Shown: piece after piece, positions 1 to 12,941 of the stretch
Position numbering within the stretch: position 1 is the stretch's first letter
Layout: each line of letters opens with the position of its first letter
From: Dreissena polymorpha
Lineage: Eukaryota > Mollusca > Bivalvia > Myida > Dreissenidae
Reading direction: 5' to 3'
DNA length: 64,000 nucleotides
NCBI RefSeq assembly: GCF_020536995.1
Contig: NC_068366.1
Location: 21,712,299-21,776,298 of the forward strand
Notes under the pieces: model-generated
Database searches by the model: none
What the model was told of the DNA's origin: nothing
What the model saw: the letters and a program-made list of their open reading frames with translations, nothing else
Program-made: the position numbers and the translations under genes

Positions 1-3000
1 GCACGTATCTTTCAATCCGTTTTTTCTTAATGATTGTATGTGTTTGATCAAACACTCTTGGTAGTTATATGTTTCCACGTACACCTGATTTATTGAAGAA
101 ACTGACAGAATTTCTCAATAACGGCATGAATTTGTTGATTGAAGACGCTGTCCCGTTAATAATCACTGCTAAGAAAATAATGTAAAATGAAAGAATAACA
201 TATTCAAGTACAGTATTTGCTTTCGGTAGGGGCCGCCGGAATAATAAGTGTGATAAAAGTTGGTATAAATGAATACTCGAAGAGGCGTAATTATGATGGT
301 ACCGTGGCAAAATAAAATCTGATGTATTATGTGTCTGAGTATAATAGCACATATTCATGGCAAACATGTATGTGTCAGAATACAAACAACTACAATAATC
401 AAAGCAAATTACCACAAAATGTATGATGCTATTACCAGATTTTGATATCCAATAAAAGACAGTTGTATTACAATATCACAATGTTACTTATATGTATATA
501 TATAGGCGTGAAAAAAACACATCCAATATAAAACGAACTATAATCACAAACAAATAATCGAAAACGAGCTTTCATATTTGGCTGACGGATAGTCTATTTC
601 ATGGAATCAACCTCGCAAGCAATCTTTGTTAAAGTCAAACCCATGATTGTAAACGAAAATAACTATTAATAGATTTAAACATTTCCATTTGCATTAGACT
701 CTGAAATAAATTTGGGTCGAGCTCAGAGAAAACCCGTTTTTATGCATGCGGGTAAAGGGTAGTTTCAGATAAGCTCAGCCTAATCATAGACGTCACTTTC
801 CGCCTAGCCTGGCTTTTTGTTTAGAAGTGATTTCCATTAAACGAACAATAACATGATTAGTCTGTGAAATATGCACACTATATATGGGATGGTATTGTAT
901 AGAGATTCATTAAAACCGGTTTTCCCAGAGCGCTACTGATTTTTATTCCAAAAATAGTCTGATAGAGTTATTCAAATGTTTTGTATGTGTACAATAGTAA
1001 TATTGTATCAGCTGTTACGTTGCGATTGAATAGTCGACTTATCAATGAACAGTATCCGTGTGTTGAAGCAAGTTTTAACAAATGAATATATAATGGTTTC
1101 TACTATAATCCATCTTTAATTTAATCATGTTCCTTATAATATTTGCGAACGTTTACCAAAGCAAAAAAGAATTATAACGAGCAATCTAGTAGCAAATACT
1201 TTTTAAAATTAAGTTCAACATAATCGAAACAAATGATTAGGAATAAAAAGAAAGTCTCAATTTGTCATTAGCAATCGATTTATCGGTGTATATACATGTC
1301 GAATCAGCTCTGTTCAGTAAGAGAATTGAGAGTATCGTTAAAGGGGCCTTTTTAAGTATTGGTAAATTGACAAAATAAAAACAAATGTTTAAGATTCGCA
1401 AATGTTCGTTGTAGTTAAGATTTGTGTGAGTAAACAGTAATACTCAATATTTACCATGCTCTAAAATAACCGCTATATGCATCGTTTGTCGATTTAAAAA
1501 CCTGAAAATTATAACGCGTTACAATGCGAAGAATAAATCCTTCAATACGTCTGAATTCGGTTACAAAATTTCACGTTGCGTGAAGCATAATCGTATAAAT
1601 AAATAAAATACAAATAGAATTATTGAACAAGAATACACTCTTATTAAAAATAATAATTCTGATGTAGTTCACATTGCCATAAGCAGCATAAAATTATTTC
1701 TTCCATGCAGAAGTTGAAATTCTTAAGTAAAATTGTTTTAAAAAGTTATTCGAAAATAATCACCACTTACGGTTCCCAAAGAGTCACGTGATCCTACACC
1801 CAGGCTATGCTTAACAGGAAGGCAAGAAAGTCGGGGAGGAATTTAAATTAACCGTACTCAATCATGCCATTAGGCATATTCTAAGTTTTATTAGGACGAA
1901 AACAAAACCATTACTGTATTTATTCCATTAAGCTCCAATAACGATTGCCATGAATGCTCGAACTTAATATTCCAATTTTTCACATGCAAGCAAGCAATAT
2001 ATTTAAGATTCAATTTGGTTACCAAAGCATATACAGTATTATTGTAATGCTCTCGGAAAAGGAGAATACTTAAATAAGGATATTTCTGTCTGCATGAATT
2101 TAAAATGCTATTTTAACATTCAGTGGATGATGCAGCGAGTCTCACCGATAATTGATCTTTCTAAACATCAGTCTGTCGTTTCGACTGTGTTGAATCTTTT
2201 CTTAATTAGATCGTATTTTGTCGCTTTAAAATCTTTTTTTCTAAGAAAGAATGTTGATGTGAAAAAAAGTGTACATTCGTAAAAGTTAGTTTGTACACTG
2301 GACATGTTTACCGGCGGGGAAATTGTCATTGATTTATTAGAGTGTTCATAAGCCACAGGCACAATTGTTTGTTCTGCAACAAATACGAGTAAGCGTGTGT
2401 GTTTAGGCGTGTCCTTTGCACTAATGCGTTTTATTAGATTGAACATTATTTGATTGATTACATTTTGATTCATTGTATTAATATTCCTTGTTCAAATTTA
2501 TTTTTTTGGCGAAGATTTCTTTTAAAAACATGTTGACATTATATTCATATATACTTGCTTTATGTTTGGAATCAAAGAAAGACAAGAGCCCGACTGTCAA
2601 CTTCAATCAACTGAACTGAACATTCAATATATTGACTCACCAACTATGTATGTAGACTAGGAGAATAAACAACAATGCAGTCGCGACTCAAACTGTAAAT
2701 CCTAATCTGGTGCATTTAATCATTCAACCACAGAACGTTCCAGTGTTGTTAGTGTTACGAAGCATTGAACACGATAACGCCACTAAATAGTTTAATCAGT
2801 CGAATAATATAATGACCCTTGTCGTAAGTGCACATTGTCAGTATTACTTTGGCGGAGACATTTATCTAATAGGACTAATGTTTACTTAAATCGGTTGAAA
2901 AATTGAAAAAAAGTTTGAAATAAAAAAGACGGCGAAACTCACATACACTTCGAATAATAAAGTTCAAGGGTTTGAGTACTAATTAATGTATCAATCGTGA

Positions 3001-4290
3001 ATCTTCCATCAAGCTATTGTCACAGAATTTATTAACAACACTCGGTAATAGGAAAATACATACATGTTCTTGTGTTTCACATAATACACTTGCATTGCAC
3101 GCATTATTTTAATAAAAGAATGGCGGTCTTTTCTGACATTGTTATAAAGTCTTCTGACATAAAACAAGTGTCGAATTTTATACTTATATATGTATTGTTG
3201 GAAGTTTCTAGTTGTAAAAAAACCTTCCTAATTAGCTGCAGTGATATATTTAATAGGACCTTGGAGCCCCCAGACATTTTGATATTTTATTTATCTTATT
3301 GGTTTAGGAAGACGGTCAATATTATAAGGCCATTTAGTAAATTGCACTGATAGAAATAAACAGTTGCCATAGGAGTACTTAATATGAAGGTTATGTTTAC
3401 TGTGATTACAGTATACATTGAAAGAAAGAATTGATGCAAACATATATGTTTTACTGACAGACAAACAGGGCGAAGAAAGGACGCACAGAAAAAAATCATA
3501 CTTTCAGATTGGTAGACGGACAATTATTGCGACTTATAACTACAACAGATTTTCGTCTTAAATCATACATGCAAATCTTGAAGACAACACATGCATATGA
3601 AAGCTATCACTCCACAGTGTTGCATTTCCAATTTCAGTATTGTCTGCTATAATTGTAAATAGTATAGAAACTATAGAGAATATTATGGAGCTTTTATGTC
3701 GTGTTATAAGTTGCGTATATATCTATATAAATATGCATTATAAGTTTCAGTTACAAAATATATTTACTTTTAATATAGAACGCAATCCAGTACGCCCATG
3801 TTAAGGTAAATTGTGCATTTGAAGAATATTGTTTAATTATTTAAGAATACCAGTTAATCAATAATTAAACATTCTTGCAATTGGGCTATATACACACTAC
3901 TTACGTTATAGTATCGTCAAATACTTTTCATAACAAGGGGAAATCGCAGTTGTTGTTGCAGTTTTGCACAAAATCAAGACCGTCTACAGATAGGCCTGAT
4001 TTAACAAGTAGAGTACCATATTCAAATACAATATATCTTTTCCGTAGAAACCTTCGGAAAAAATATTTGACATAAGTTGGGGTTATGATTATTCGCAGAA
4101 GCGGAAAAAATGATTAAATACCTTTAAGAAACACTTAAACACATAAAAGGAAAAACGCTTTCGATCACGGTTGAAAAATTCATCCCCAAATTGAGCAATT
4201 TTCATTTAATTGAGATGCTTAAAAGCAGACATTACTGCGATATTGACCAAATAAAGAGTTACTCGCAATCTTTTTCTGTGATCAATTTAA
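1..4290 (+). repeat. Large repeat module, alpha part, copy A
   Basis: Non-coding, AT-rich sequence with recognisable copies elsewhere in the window. Positions 1-3,360 recur in reverse at 36,455-40,130, positions 20-480, 540-790 and 2,830-4,000 recur forward at 19,430-21,330, positions 2,155-3,065 recur forward at 33,740-34,645, and 3,755-4,280 recur forward at 56,180-56,720. Copies differ by many substitutions and small indels, so they are old duplications rather than assembly duplicates. No ORF here is conserved as protein between copies; the minus-strand 116-codon frame at 65-415 is not. The window edge cuts the module just where gamma joins alpha. The family is not one I can name. Confidence 0.75.
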
Positions 4291-4379
4291 AATTATTTTG
4301 CCCGTCCACTGTTTATGTGTTTAGGTGTTTATACTTTATGTGTGTTCATATTCTGATTCAAATGTAAGGACACACGAGC

Positions 4380-5560
4380 AAAGGCAGATATTCAAAACGG
4401 AATCACACTTTTCAGCATATTTCGACGCACATGAAAGCAACATTCATAGTGAACATGAATGTGAACAACTTAAAACTTTCCAGAAAAGTCAGAATCTGTT
4501 TTTGGGGTGGGGTTATTGTTTCTCGTTTTGTCATTTTCGGCTAAGGTACTACTTAAAATAACCCACAGGAACGCTTACGTATATAATACGCCCGGAATAC
4601 AGGAAATATACCTTTTTGCGTATTTAATGTATCCGGGGTACATTTTAGTATACTTAAAAGTAAACGGGGTACTTTTAAGTAACGCTTAAGCCGACAACGA
4701 CCAATTAATCGTTATTGTTTATTTACTATGAGTCCGTAAACGCTCATCTATTTGTGTGCAAAGTAAAATAAAATACCCTACGTGTAATACGCAACATACA
4801 CAACACCTTAATTTACTACGAATCTGGCAAAGTAAAATATAAGCCTCACACTTTCTACTATATACCATCTAGAACAGCTTTTGCGCAACGCTCCCAAAAC
4901 TGTCCGATATTATATTAAAATCGAGAATTGCTCAGTTTATAAAAATTACATAATTATCAATTTTCCAGAAAATATCCTGAAATCCTGAAGAACTGGCGAA
5001 AACAACAACAAGACTGCATAATCACTCGCTTTTTGTTAAAATGAGTATATTTCGCTTCCTTTTTCGTTAACTGAATGAACGATCTAGTTTATGACATCCA
5101 GAGAGAAATCAGCATTGATGATTACAATATTACATTATATGTACATTACAATAATCGTAATTTGAAATATAAATATAACGAAACTCACGTTTAAAAATCA
5201 CACAATTACAGAGAAATGCCGACTGCGGGAAAACCATAGTGACCCAATTAACAACAGAACTGTGCGTTTTAGAAAGTCCTACGCCAAGTACAGACGAGGC
5301 GTTTGTAGACAATGGAACTGCCAATGCATTGCGTGCACCCACCGACCGAAGAAACGCTGCTGTTCATAACCCTCTTGCCGATGTTATATTTTGGAACACA
5401 ATAGTTAATGTGTTAGCTGCCCCTGGTCTGAAGGTGCTTATTTCAACCGCCCAAAAGAAAATCATATATTCTTTAATTTTCTAAACTGTATAATAAAGAT
5501 GCGCGTTTTCGCGAATTGTTTTCATTGTGTCTTACCAATCTTGAACGGTAATGTTCCAAT
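4380..5560 (-). repeat. Module part X, copy 1 (coding-like tract inside)
   Basis: About 1.2 kb whose reverse complement recurs at 32,080-33,730 and 54,120-55,310, with a fragment at 50,830-51,010. It carries a GC-richer tract (about 5,190-5,460) that stays alignable in all three long copies. On the plus strand this is an 81-codon frame containing NGTANALRAPTDRRNAAV; on the minus strand there is an overlapping frame containing AVPLSTNASSVLGVGLSKTH. I cannot decide which strand, if either, was coding. Another conserved part (4,560-4,690) has repeated 'GGGGTAC' and 'TTTTAAGTA' words. It may be an exon captured by the repeat, or a remnant of an unknown element. Confidence 0.6.
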
Positions 5561-6829
5561 TGTACAACAAATTTAAGCAATTTTAAAATCTATAGCAAAT
5601 ATCTGGCCGTCTATCTATGTTAGTAAAGCTCGAGACATAATAGGTTTAATTCCTGGCCCGGCAATATAACTGATATGTACATTGTTTACGAAATCCTTTC
5701 GACGGGTATTCTCACTTCCTCTGATTCGAAGTATGGTAGTCGTCAGCTACTTGCAACAGTTACTATGTGGACATCAAACTGTCACACCATCTTGTTAAAA
5801 AAGTGGCATTTTGTTCATTGACCGCCATATTATGACTAAAATACCTTTGCGCTGCAAAAATGCTGGAAACCGAATTAGATATTGTATAATTTATGTATAA
5901 TAAAAGTATGTTTTTTGCCGTACCTCATGCAAACTTAAATTACTGCTCAAATAATGTTTAAACACAAATTCATACACGGTTTATTGGGATAAAATCATGC
6001 GCCATAGTCTATACATTTTCAATTTATTGTAATGTTGGGAAAATTTGTATTTTGTTTATTAAAATACAGTTTTAACTTAAGAAACAATCCATAAAAATAA
6101 AATACGTTCATACTTAAAGACGAAATCCCTTCCAAATAATGAGTTCATATTTGTTTGCTTAAAAAAATGTGTTCATAATGATTCTATAATGACATGTAAA
6201 TATTCGCGTACTTGCAAATAACGTTATTTGTTTTTCCGTATAAATGCAGTAAAACGTTGTTTGTGTTTCTGACATTTACTGCTGTTTTCTCGTTAAAATT
6301 TTCACAATGAATACGGTTTTTAATGCTCGTGGTGTTTCGGTTGTTTGTATCGCATGATTTAATTTTTCCTCTTGAAATAAAACGTAATACAATAAACTAA
6401 CTTGTGCGATACATGACAACGGACCTTTACAGCCAAGTGATTTAACCTAAATGTAAAGCAAATATTGATCGATTTCTGAAAACACTCTTGTAATATCAGT
6501 CATAACATTTTATTTTATGTAGCAATCACATGCATTTCTTCACGAGTTGACATATTAAGAATAGTGTACTTTCGTAAAACCAACTTTACACAACAGATGT
6601 TCGCAAGAATATTATTATTTTATCGTTATGAAAATCGGATTCGAAATGAATTACATGATACTTAAAATTAATATTATATTACACCTTATTTGGAAGATAG
6701 GAGTTATATCCACTGATGCGAAAAAAGTTTTTTTTATAAAAAATTGGCGACATAAATTAACATCAATTGGAGTCTTGCATGTAACACTATTTCCGTTGTG
6801 AATGAGCAGCTTTATTTATTATAAGCGAT
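5561..6829. other. AT-rich spacer, nothing recognised
   Basis: Lies between X and beta of copy A. The equivalent interval in copy E (31,531-32,080) is different and that in copy D is only about 190 bp, so this stretch is variable between modules. I see no gene, repeat structure or inverted termini. Confidence 0.4.
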
Positions 6830-8584
6830 ATGCATTGGAATCATGCTAAGTTTTCTAGAATATATCCGTTCTTTTCATATTCTGTGTTTGCACTGATAAT
6901 TGATGTCCTTTTGTTTTAAGCTACTTAACTATACAAATCGTTTTGTTATCGGATGCTAATAAAGGTCATACTACCCTGTCATATAATTATATACCTTAGA
7001 GAAAGTGAATGACAAACCTTATTGTTTTTGAATCAAGTGATGAATTCTAAAACATATTTGACACATACTTTGTCTTTTTGGAACTCCCACATGCCACTTT
7101 TTACTTTACTTTAAACACAAAGACGAAACACAAAGAACCCTAATACCAATGAACGCAAGTTCATATCCTACATTACGCACGAGACAAGTTAAAAAGTTAT
7201 TTTTCCTAATTAAAGATGGTTACCAATACCGATTATGTCGAGAAAATACACGAAATAAAAACAACGGTACGCATGTTTGCATGGTGATCAATACATTTGT
7301 AAGTTTACGAATTTTGTTCTGGGTTGAGATAAAACAATACAACAAACTGTTACAAACATTGATAACAAAAAGATGTCAACAGTTCCTTGTTTATTTTTCG
7401 TGTTAACATATCTTTTATATGAAAACATCCTAGTTCTTTAGTATTACGGTTGATTACTGGCAGCGATGTGTAAAAATATATATAGGATCTGGCATGATTT
7501 GTCATATCATACGATATGTTATTAAACGAGTTCAGGAATGTTGTGAGTAAGCGAGCCTTTGGCAAGCTTACTAACTAATTTCCTGGACGAGTTTAATAAA
7601 ATATGGTATGATATGACAACGAGTGTAAGATCTTTTTTATCACATGCTTTAAAATGAGCACATTAAAAAATATTTACGCAAACATAATGATTAATCCTGA
7701 ATGTTCTTTACATTTCGTGACGTCATTTTACGTTGCAACGTTATTTCAGCAAAATAATAAAATGCGATTGGCCAATAAACGAAAACTAAGCCAGTGAACA
7801 CGCTTAACAATGTTGACTAACACATGTGCAATAAAAAAAATATGTAATGATTGTTTTACATTGGAAACAGGGTATAGCAGGTGATAAAAAACGTTTAACG
7901 ACTGTGCGACTGTTTATATGTTTACGGCAAATAATAGCTCGACAAAATGTTAAAAAGATTCTCTGGATTTACAATAGACACAATTTCAAAATTGGTTCAC
8001 GCATACATTGTATAGTGATATTTTTAGCGAAGTGTCTTTTACCTTACTCTTTTACGCCTAGATTGTTAACATGTAAAATAAACACATAATATTGTTTAAA
8101 TTCACGTACAATTCTGAGTAAAACTCAACCCTGCGTGTGGTGGCTTTGGACGCGTGACGGGTGGTTGATTTGGGTTTCCCACTAAAAAGTAATCACAGTG
8201 CATATTCGCACCACACGAATGTTGCAAATACGCATTTTGCTTACTTCCTAGTGGATACAAAAATGCAAGTGCAGAGGGGGAGTTTATAAAAGATTTAGAA
8301 ACGTTTATAATATAACGACATTTTACCGTTTGTATATGTGTGTTGTTAAAACAAATATTCAAACACTTTGCCAAAAACTAGTTTAATATGTTTAACTATG
8401 TACGTGATTGCAAAGTGAGTAACAACACATCGAAAAGTCTTACAACATGTGAACACATAACGATTGTGAAACCTTGTCATAAATTAGAAATACACGTATC
8501 TATCTTAAACGTACTTAAATCAATATTCTATATTCCAAGTAAACCACTCAAATGCTTGGCGTTCACCATATCAAGGTTGTGCCC
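6830..8584 (+). repeat. Module part beta, copy A
   Basis: Recurs forward at about 34,646-36,090 (copy C), in reverse at 48,880-50,640 (copy D) and in older reverse form at 30,560-31,530 (copy E). About 400 bp near 7,482-7,885 is absent from copy C and includes the hairpin at 7,485-7,633. A GC-richer patch near 8,120-8,280 is shared with 35,700-35,760. No protein frame is conserved between copies. The right end is interrupted by the Academ-type transposon at 8,588. Confidence 0.7.
7485..7633. mobile_element. 149-bp hairpin, MITE-like
   Basis: Two arms meet near 7,557: GTCATATCATACGATATGTT on the left pairs with the reverse complement of the tract ending in GATATGACAACGAGTGTAAG. The ends are GGATCT and AGATCT. 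The centre has a second small hairpin (AGTAAGCGAGCC / GGCAAGCTTACT). The homologous position in copy C (about 35,300) lacks it, so it entered copy A alone or with the following ~250 bp. Family not identified. Confidence 0.6.
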
Positions 8585-8587
8585 CAA

Positions 8588-8720
8588 TAGTCCAGTCATT
8601 TTACAGTTTTACCTTAAAAAAATTGCAACATAAATTGTTTTACATTTTTTATTGATCTTATATAGTTATTAAACAAATATGAAAAATCTAGAAAAATCGA
8701 AGCAGGGGAAATATGAAAAT
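8588..8720 (+). repeat. Left terminal inverted repeat of the Academ-type element
   Basis: Pairs with 13,495-13,626. The terminal 11 bases match exactly; about 10 bases are missing just inside relative to the right end, then a 19-base block and a roughly 30-base block ending in AGCAGGGGAAATAT match again. A variable stretch separates the two blocks. Confidence 0.75.
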
Positions 8721-9999
8721 AATCGAGTTTATATTTCCTATTATATAAATTAAAGAATAGTCACAAATAACCCACCGTATCTAAGCTACTCTTCAATCGG
8801 AGGATTTTTCGGATGTTGTAAACGATGACAACAGCGTCGATGAAGGTCGTTGGTGATTTAAATGGGATTCGTGCTTTATTTTTTTTAGAAAAAACAACTT
8901 TACAGGTGAGTTTTCGTCATTTACAGGTCATATCTCTTGTGCGACAAGTATGTTAAGCCATTTCAAGTGCAAAAATACAAATGTTACATGTTTTCGCGGT
9001 TTAAGATTGAACAAAATTATTTAGTAATATTTCTCGCTTTGAGTGGCATTTTTCTTTCAAACGCACAAAATATAAGTTACATTTATAAAAAAATCAATCA
9101 TAATCACCACTAAACACACATTTTTGGGTTGAAACGTTGTCCGCGGGAATGCAGCTACTGCATAAAAACTCAAGTACGGAAGCGCTTTTGTGTCAAAATT
9201 TCAATTTGACTACTCATTTACTTATTACTTTAAAAGTCTATAGCTACCAATACAACATAAAATACTTATTGTTTTCCTTTCCTTTATATTTCATTTGAAT
9301 CCAGCAGCTGTGTGACAGATGTTCAGACAATTGACAAAGCATTTGGTGACCAGTCTGTTTTTGTAAGTATTTCCTGGGTTTTGAAATAAATGACAGAAAA
9401 TTAGCGAATCCAATATATTTTTGCCAATCTAGTTATCCATGCAATCTAAAATGCATACATGAAATTGTCATTAATGGATCATTGTTAAAGCTCATGTTAA
9501 TTAAGGTTATTGGTCTTTGTCATCCTTCTTTGGGCTTTCATGTTGGACGCTTCATGAATACTTGCATCAGCCAGATTCACTCATGTTTACGGTGACCATT
9601 ACCAGACATGATAACAAGCATTTTGCTTTCTAACAAAATTGCTCCCATAACAAACATTTCTATTTTTTGTATTATGTATTTCAGACAATAACATATAAGT
9701 GATTTACCTGATGTCTTGCGGATAATGTTAGAAATCCTGACATGTGAGTATTATTGTGTCAAAAATGATGAAATTAATATAATTTATAGTTTAACAATAT
9801 GAAGAAATCTACTATAACTTCTTACCACGCATGCCCTATTTTGAAACTAGAATCAGACCAACATTATACTTATAAATATGGTGTAATACAAGTGTACAGG
9901 TTCAAAGTTTATATATTATTAAAAATAAATGCAGTAATGAAAAAAAATCAGTAAGTGTGTAACATAAACCTAACAGTTTTCTCCTCTTTATATTACAGA
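8721..9999 (+). other. 5' region of the transposon with a probable leader intron
   Basis: About 1.3 kb between the terminal repeat and the first coding codon. There is no long frame. It ends in a pyrimidine-rich stretch and TTACAG at 9,993-9,998, a good 3' splice acceptor, one base before the ATG at 10,000. This suggests that a non-coding leader exon upstream is spliced to the coding exon. The donor was not pinned down. Confidence 0.4.
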
Positions 10000-10717
10000 A
10001 TGGATATCATGATTTGCTGTATATGTCACCATGCAGTTGAAGACAACCAAGGCTCTAAACTTACAGTAAAAGGATGCAGAGGAATAAATGATGCTAGCTA
10101 GAAGAGACAGGATAATGTTCAGGCTGTTCCAGGAAATTTTGTTCACATTGCATGTCGAAAGACGTACACATGCTAATGTTATTGTTCGCGATACAAAAGA
10201 AAACCTTAGTCCAAACACAAGATTTGTGAGGTCTAAAGCTGATGTATTGAATTTTCAAGAACATTGTATATTTTGTGGTCATTCTGCTAAATACAATGAC
10301 AGAAAACGCGGTTTGGATGTTTTTCCAGTAAGGACATTAGAGTTTCAAAAAACTATAATAAAGTTGTGTTCAGCTAGAGGAGATGATTGTGCTGATAAGG
10401 TCCGGGGCAGGATAGAATATGTAAATGACCTACCAGCAGTTGATGCAGTTTACCACCAGTCCTGTAACATCAATTTTAGAACATTTAAAGATATGCCAAC
10501 AAATTTCCGCACTGTTACCGAACCTATGACGATGACATCACCAATACGAGGCAGACCCACGAACGAAGCAGCACATCTAGCTTTTCAACAAGTGATCTCA
10601 TCATTAAAAGAAAGTGACGGTGAGCAAATAACAGTTACAGATTTAGTTGATCAAATGAAAAATATTTGTGGAGAAAATGCATATGGTGTACAATACACTA
10701 AGCAGAAATTAAAGTAA
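10000..10717 (+). pseudogene. N-terminal Cys/His block of the Academ-type protein
   Basis: Two successive zinc-binding-like units. The first, in the frame of ATG 10,000, has CCICHH and later GNFVHIACRK. After a frame change near 10,170 the second has CIFCGHSAKYNDRKRG and then AVDAVYHQSCNINFR, a C-x2-C ... H-x3-C pattern. These pairs are likely DNA- or protein-binding zinc folds at the front of the transposase. The block runs to TKQKLK and a TAA at 10,715; similar residues continue in the same frame beyond it (HFVDSVIITNINGKVDVV). Confidence 0.65.
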
Positions 10718-10961
10718 CATTTTGTTGATTCAGTTATAATCACAAACATAAATGGGAAAGTAGATGTGGTCACCTTTACAAGAACTGCAGCTTAAATATT
10801 ACATGACTTCTATTCACAAGGAAAGTTAGATAATGCCGAGGCCCAAAAAAGTGACTCTTAAAAACAGCAGCTAAGTTAATCGCCAATAAGCAGTTTGTGC
10901 CTGAAAGCTTATTAATCTTTTTAAGAGAAATATTTTCGGGGAAGGATTCTGATGTAAAATT

Positions 10962-11327
10962 GTGCTCAATAGGTCAAGACAAGCCATTATGCAAGCTTGT
11001 CGACCTAGAACTTTCATAGCTCCATTACAGTTGGGGTTGGCTGTTCAGCTCCATCATCATTTTGCGTCAAGGTATCTCATTGATGTGTTGAATAGCCTTG
11101 GATTTTGTGTGTCTTACTCTGAAGTGCAGATGTTCGAGTCAAGTGCAGTTTTTTCAAACAATACAAATATTGAAAACTATCATGAAGACATGTTCATTCA
11201 ATATGTGGGTGACAATGTTGACCATAATCTACGGACTTTGGATGGACACAATACCTTTCATGGTATGGGTATGATTGCCTGTGTTACACCGGGAAACTTT
11301 AGTGACAAGAAGGCGCATTACAACTGA
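10962..11327 (+). pseudogene. Middle block of the Academ-type protein (possible catalytic core)
   Basis: A 121-codon frame with the family blocks RPRTFIAPLQLGLAVQLHHH, FASRYLIDVLNSLGFCVSYS and YVGDNVDHNLRTLDGHNTFH. The DNVD and LDGHNTFH segments are the most constant part of this protein family as I remember it, and may hold acidic residues of a DDE/RNase-H-like core; that is a guess. The preceding 240 bases hold the joining residues (KTAAKLIANKQFVPESLLIF) in another frame. Confidence 0.55.
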
Positions 11328-11353
11328 GGATCTCTTGTCAATTGGAGGGATAA

Positions 11354-11902
11354 ATGCGTACACAATGGCTTTTATTCATGCCTACATGTGTTGAAATGAA
11401 CAATGCAATGCAATCTTTCTGTGAGAAAGAATTTCAGTCCAGTCCACAACATAATAAAGAATTTGGGAAAACTCGCAATGAGAGAGACTACAAGGACACA
11501 CAAACATTCGTGTCCTTTCTAGAAGAAAGAACCCCATTTCGAAAGGATCCTCTTTTGTACAATATAGAAACTGGTGTCGCCTCCTCAGAAAACGTGAATG
11601 TACATAAGGCTAAAAGTGTTGGGGATGGTATTGTCCAGTCTATGATGGGACAAGATGCTTTTGAAATCACATTTAAACGGAACAAAAGGGCGGTTACTCT
11701 GGACGCTGCACCGCGGACCAAGACAGATGACGTTGTGAAAGTTGATCCACAATTACTGTTTCAAAGACTATCTACAGCAGCCCAAAGATTTGCTGATGAC
11801 ATTCCGAGTATATTTTCATATGAGCTTTGTGATGTACCATCTGCATTGTTTGATACTACTGGACTCATTCGAAAGAAAGTCTCAAAAGTCCTTACTGGCT
11901 GA
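11354..11902 (+). pseudogene. Linker block of the Academ-type protein
   Basis: A 182-codon frame including LEERTPFRKDPLLYNIETGV, VGDGIVQSMMGQDAFEITFK and VDPQLLFQRL, then SYELCDVPSALFDTTGLIRK. The residues continue in another frame as ADAIWKLGDC and YVLDGGSLLPHLPW (to 12,029), showing a frame change near 11,890. No enzymatic motif is recognised here. Confidence 0.6.
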
Positions 11903-12029
11903 TGCGATATGGAAACTTGGTGACTGTAGTGCATGTGAGGAATCTGACACTGTAAACTTAACTTATGTGCTTGATGGTGGATCTCTTCTTCCTCATTTGC
12001 CGTGGAAGTTGGGAATGACATTTGCTTAA

Positions 12030-12797
12030 ATCTATAAAGCCTATATAAGCTACATAGCTGGAAGGTATTCCAATGCAGTGACTGTGTTTGATGGTTATCT
12101 GTCAGGACCAACAACAAAAGACACAGCACATATCAGGCGTACGCATGGTGTTGTTGGACCAAAAGTCTACTTTACAAAATGCACTCCATTGGCTTCACGA
12201 AAAGAGAAGTTCTTGTCAAACCCAGAAAATAAACAGAATTTCATTTTCATGTTGGGAACAAAATTAGAAGGACACGGATATCGTTGTGTTCACGCTGTCC
12301 ACGATGCTGATCGGTTGATTGTAGAAACTTCTCTCAAATTAGCGGAAACATCAAATGTAACCATTATTGGTGAATATACGGATTTACTTGTACTTCTGTT
12401 ACATTTCAATTCACCCAGCAGATCGGTATTCTTCAAGTCAGCAACCAGTGCTACAGCCTCCAAGGGATTGCGAGTTTGGCATATTCAGAAGACAAAACGG
12501 GCATTAGGTCTCAGCTGTTCCCATATCCTGCCTGTAATACATGCCCTCACGGGATGTGATACTACCTCACAGATGTATGGCATAAGCAAAGGAGCGGCAC
12601 TGAAAAGGTTTTTGGGTGATACAGATCTTGTTACACTTGCGGAGACATTCATAGAACAGTCCACTGAAGAAAGCATAGTAAGAAATGGAGAAAAGATACT
12701 TGTTAGTCTGTATGGTGGATTGGATGAGGAAGGGTTAGACATGTTACGCATCAGGAAATTTACGCGGAAGGTAATGACAAGTACAACCCATGTGTAG
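12030..12797 (+). pseudogene. XPG/FEN-like nuclease block
   Basis: A 239-codon frame preceded in phase by IYKAYISYIAGRYSNA. Its acidic motifs fall in the order of FEN1/XPG nucleases: VFDGY (like VFDGKPP), VHDADRLIV (like the EAEA segment), IGEYTDLLVLLL (like ATEDMDCL), and LTGCDTTSQMYGISKGAALK (like LLGSDYCESIRGIGPKRA, the helix-hairpin-helix start). One expected acidic position in the third motif is Y in this copy. XPG nucleases cut branched DNA. In an Academ element the domain presumably helps process transposition intermediates, but that role is inferred. Confidence 0.7.
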
Positions 12798-12941
12798 GTC
12801 CAAACATTACCACCTACCTCTAGGTCGGCTAAGTATCACAGCGTGCGCTCATATTTTCAAGTCCAGGAGTGGATAGGAGCTGACCCATGACTGCTGCCAA
12901 CTGAATGGGGTTGGGCTCTTAATAACGACAGACTTCTACCA

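Noticed and set aside
65-415. 116-codon minus-strand frame
   Set aside because: It lies in the alpha repeat and is not kept as a frame in copies B or D.
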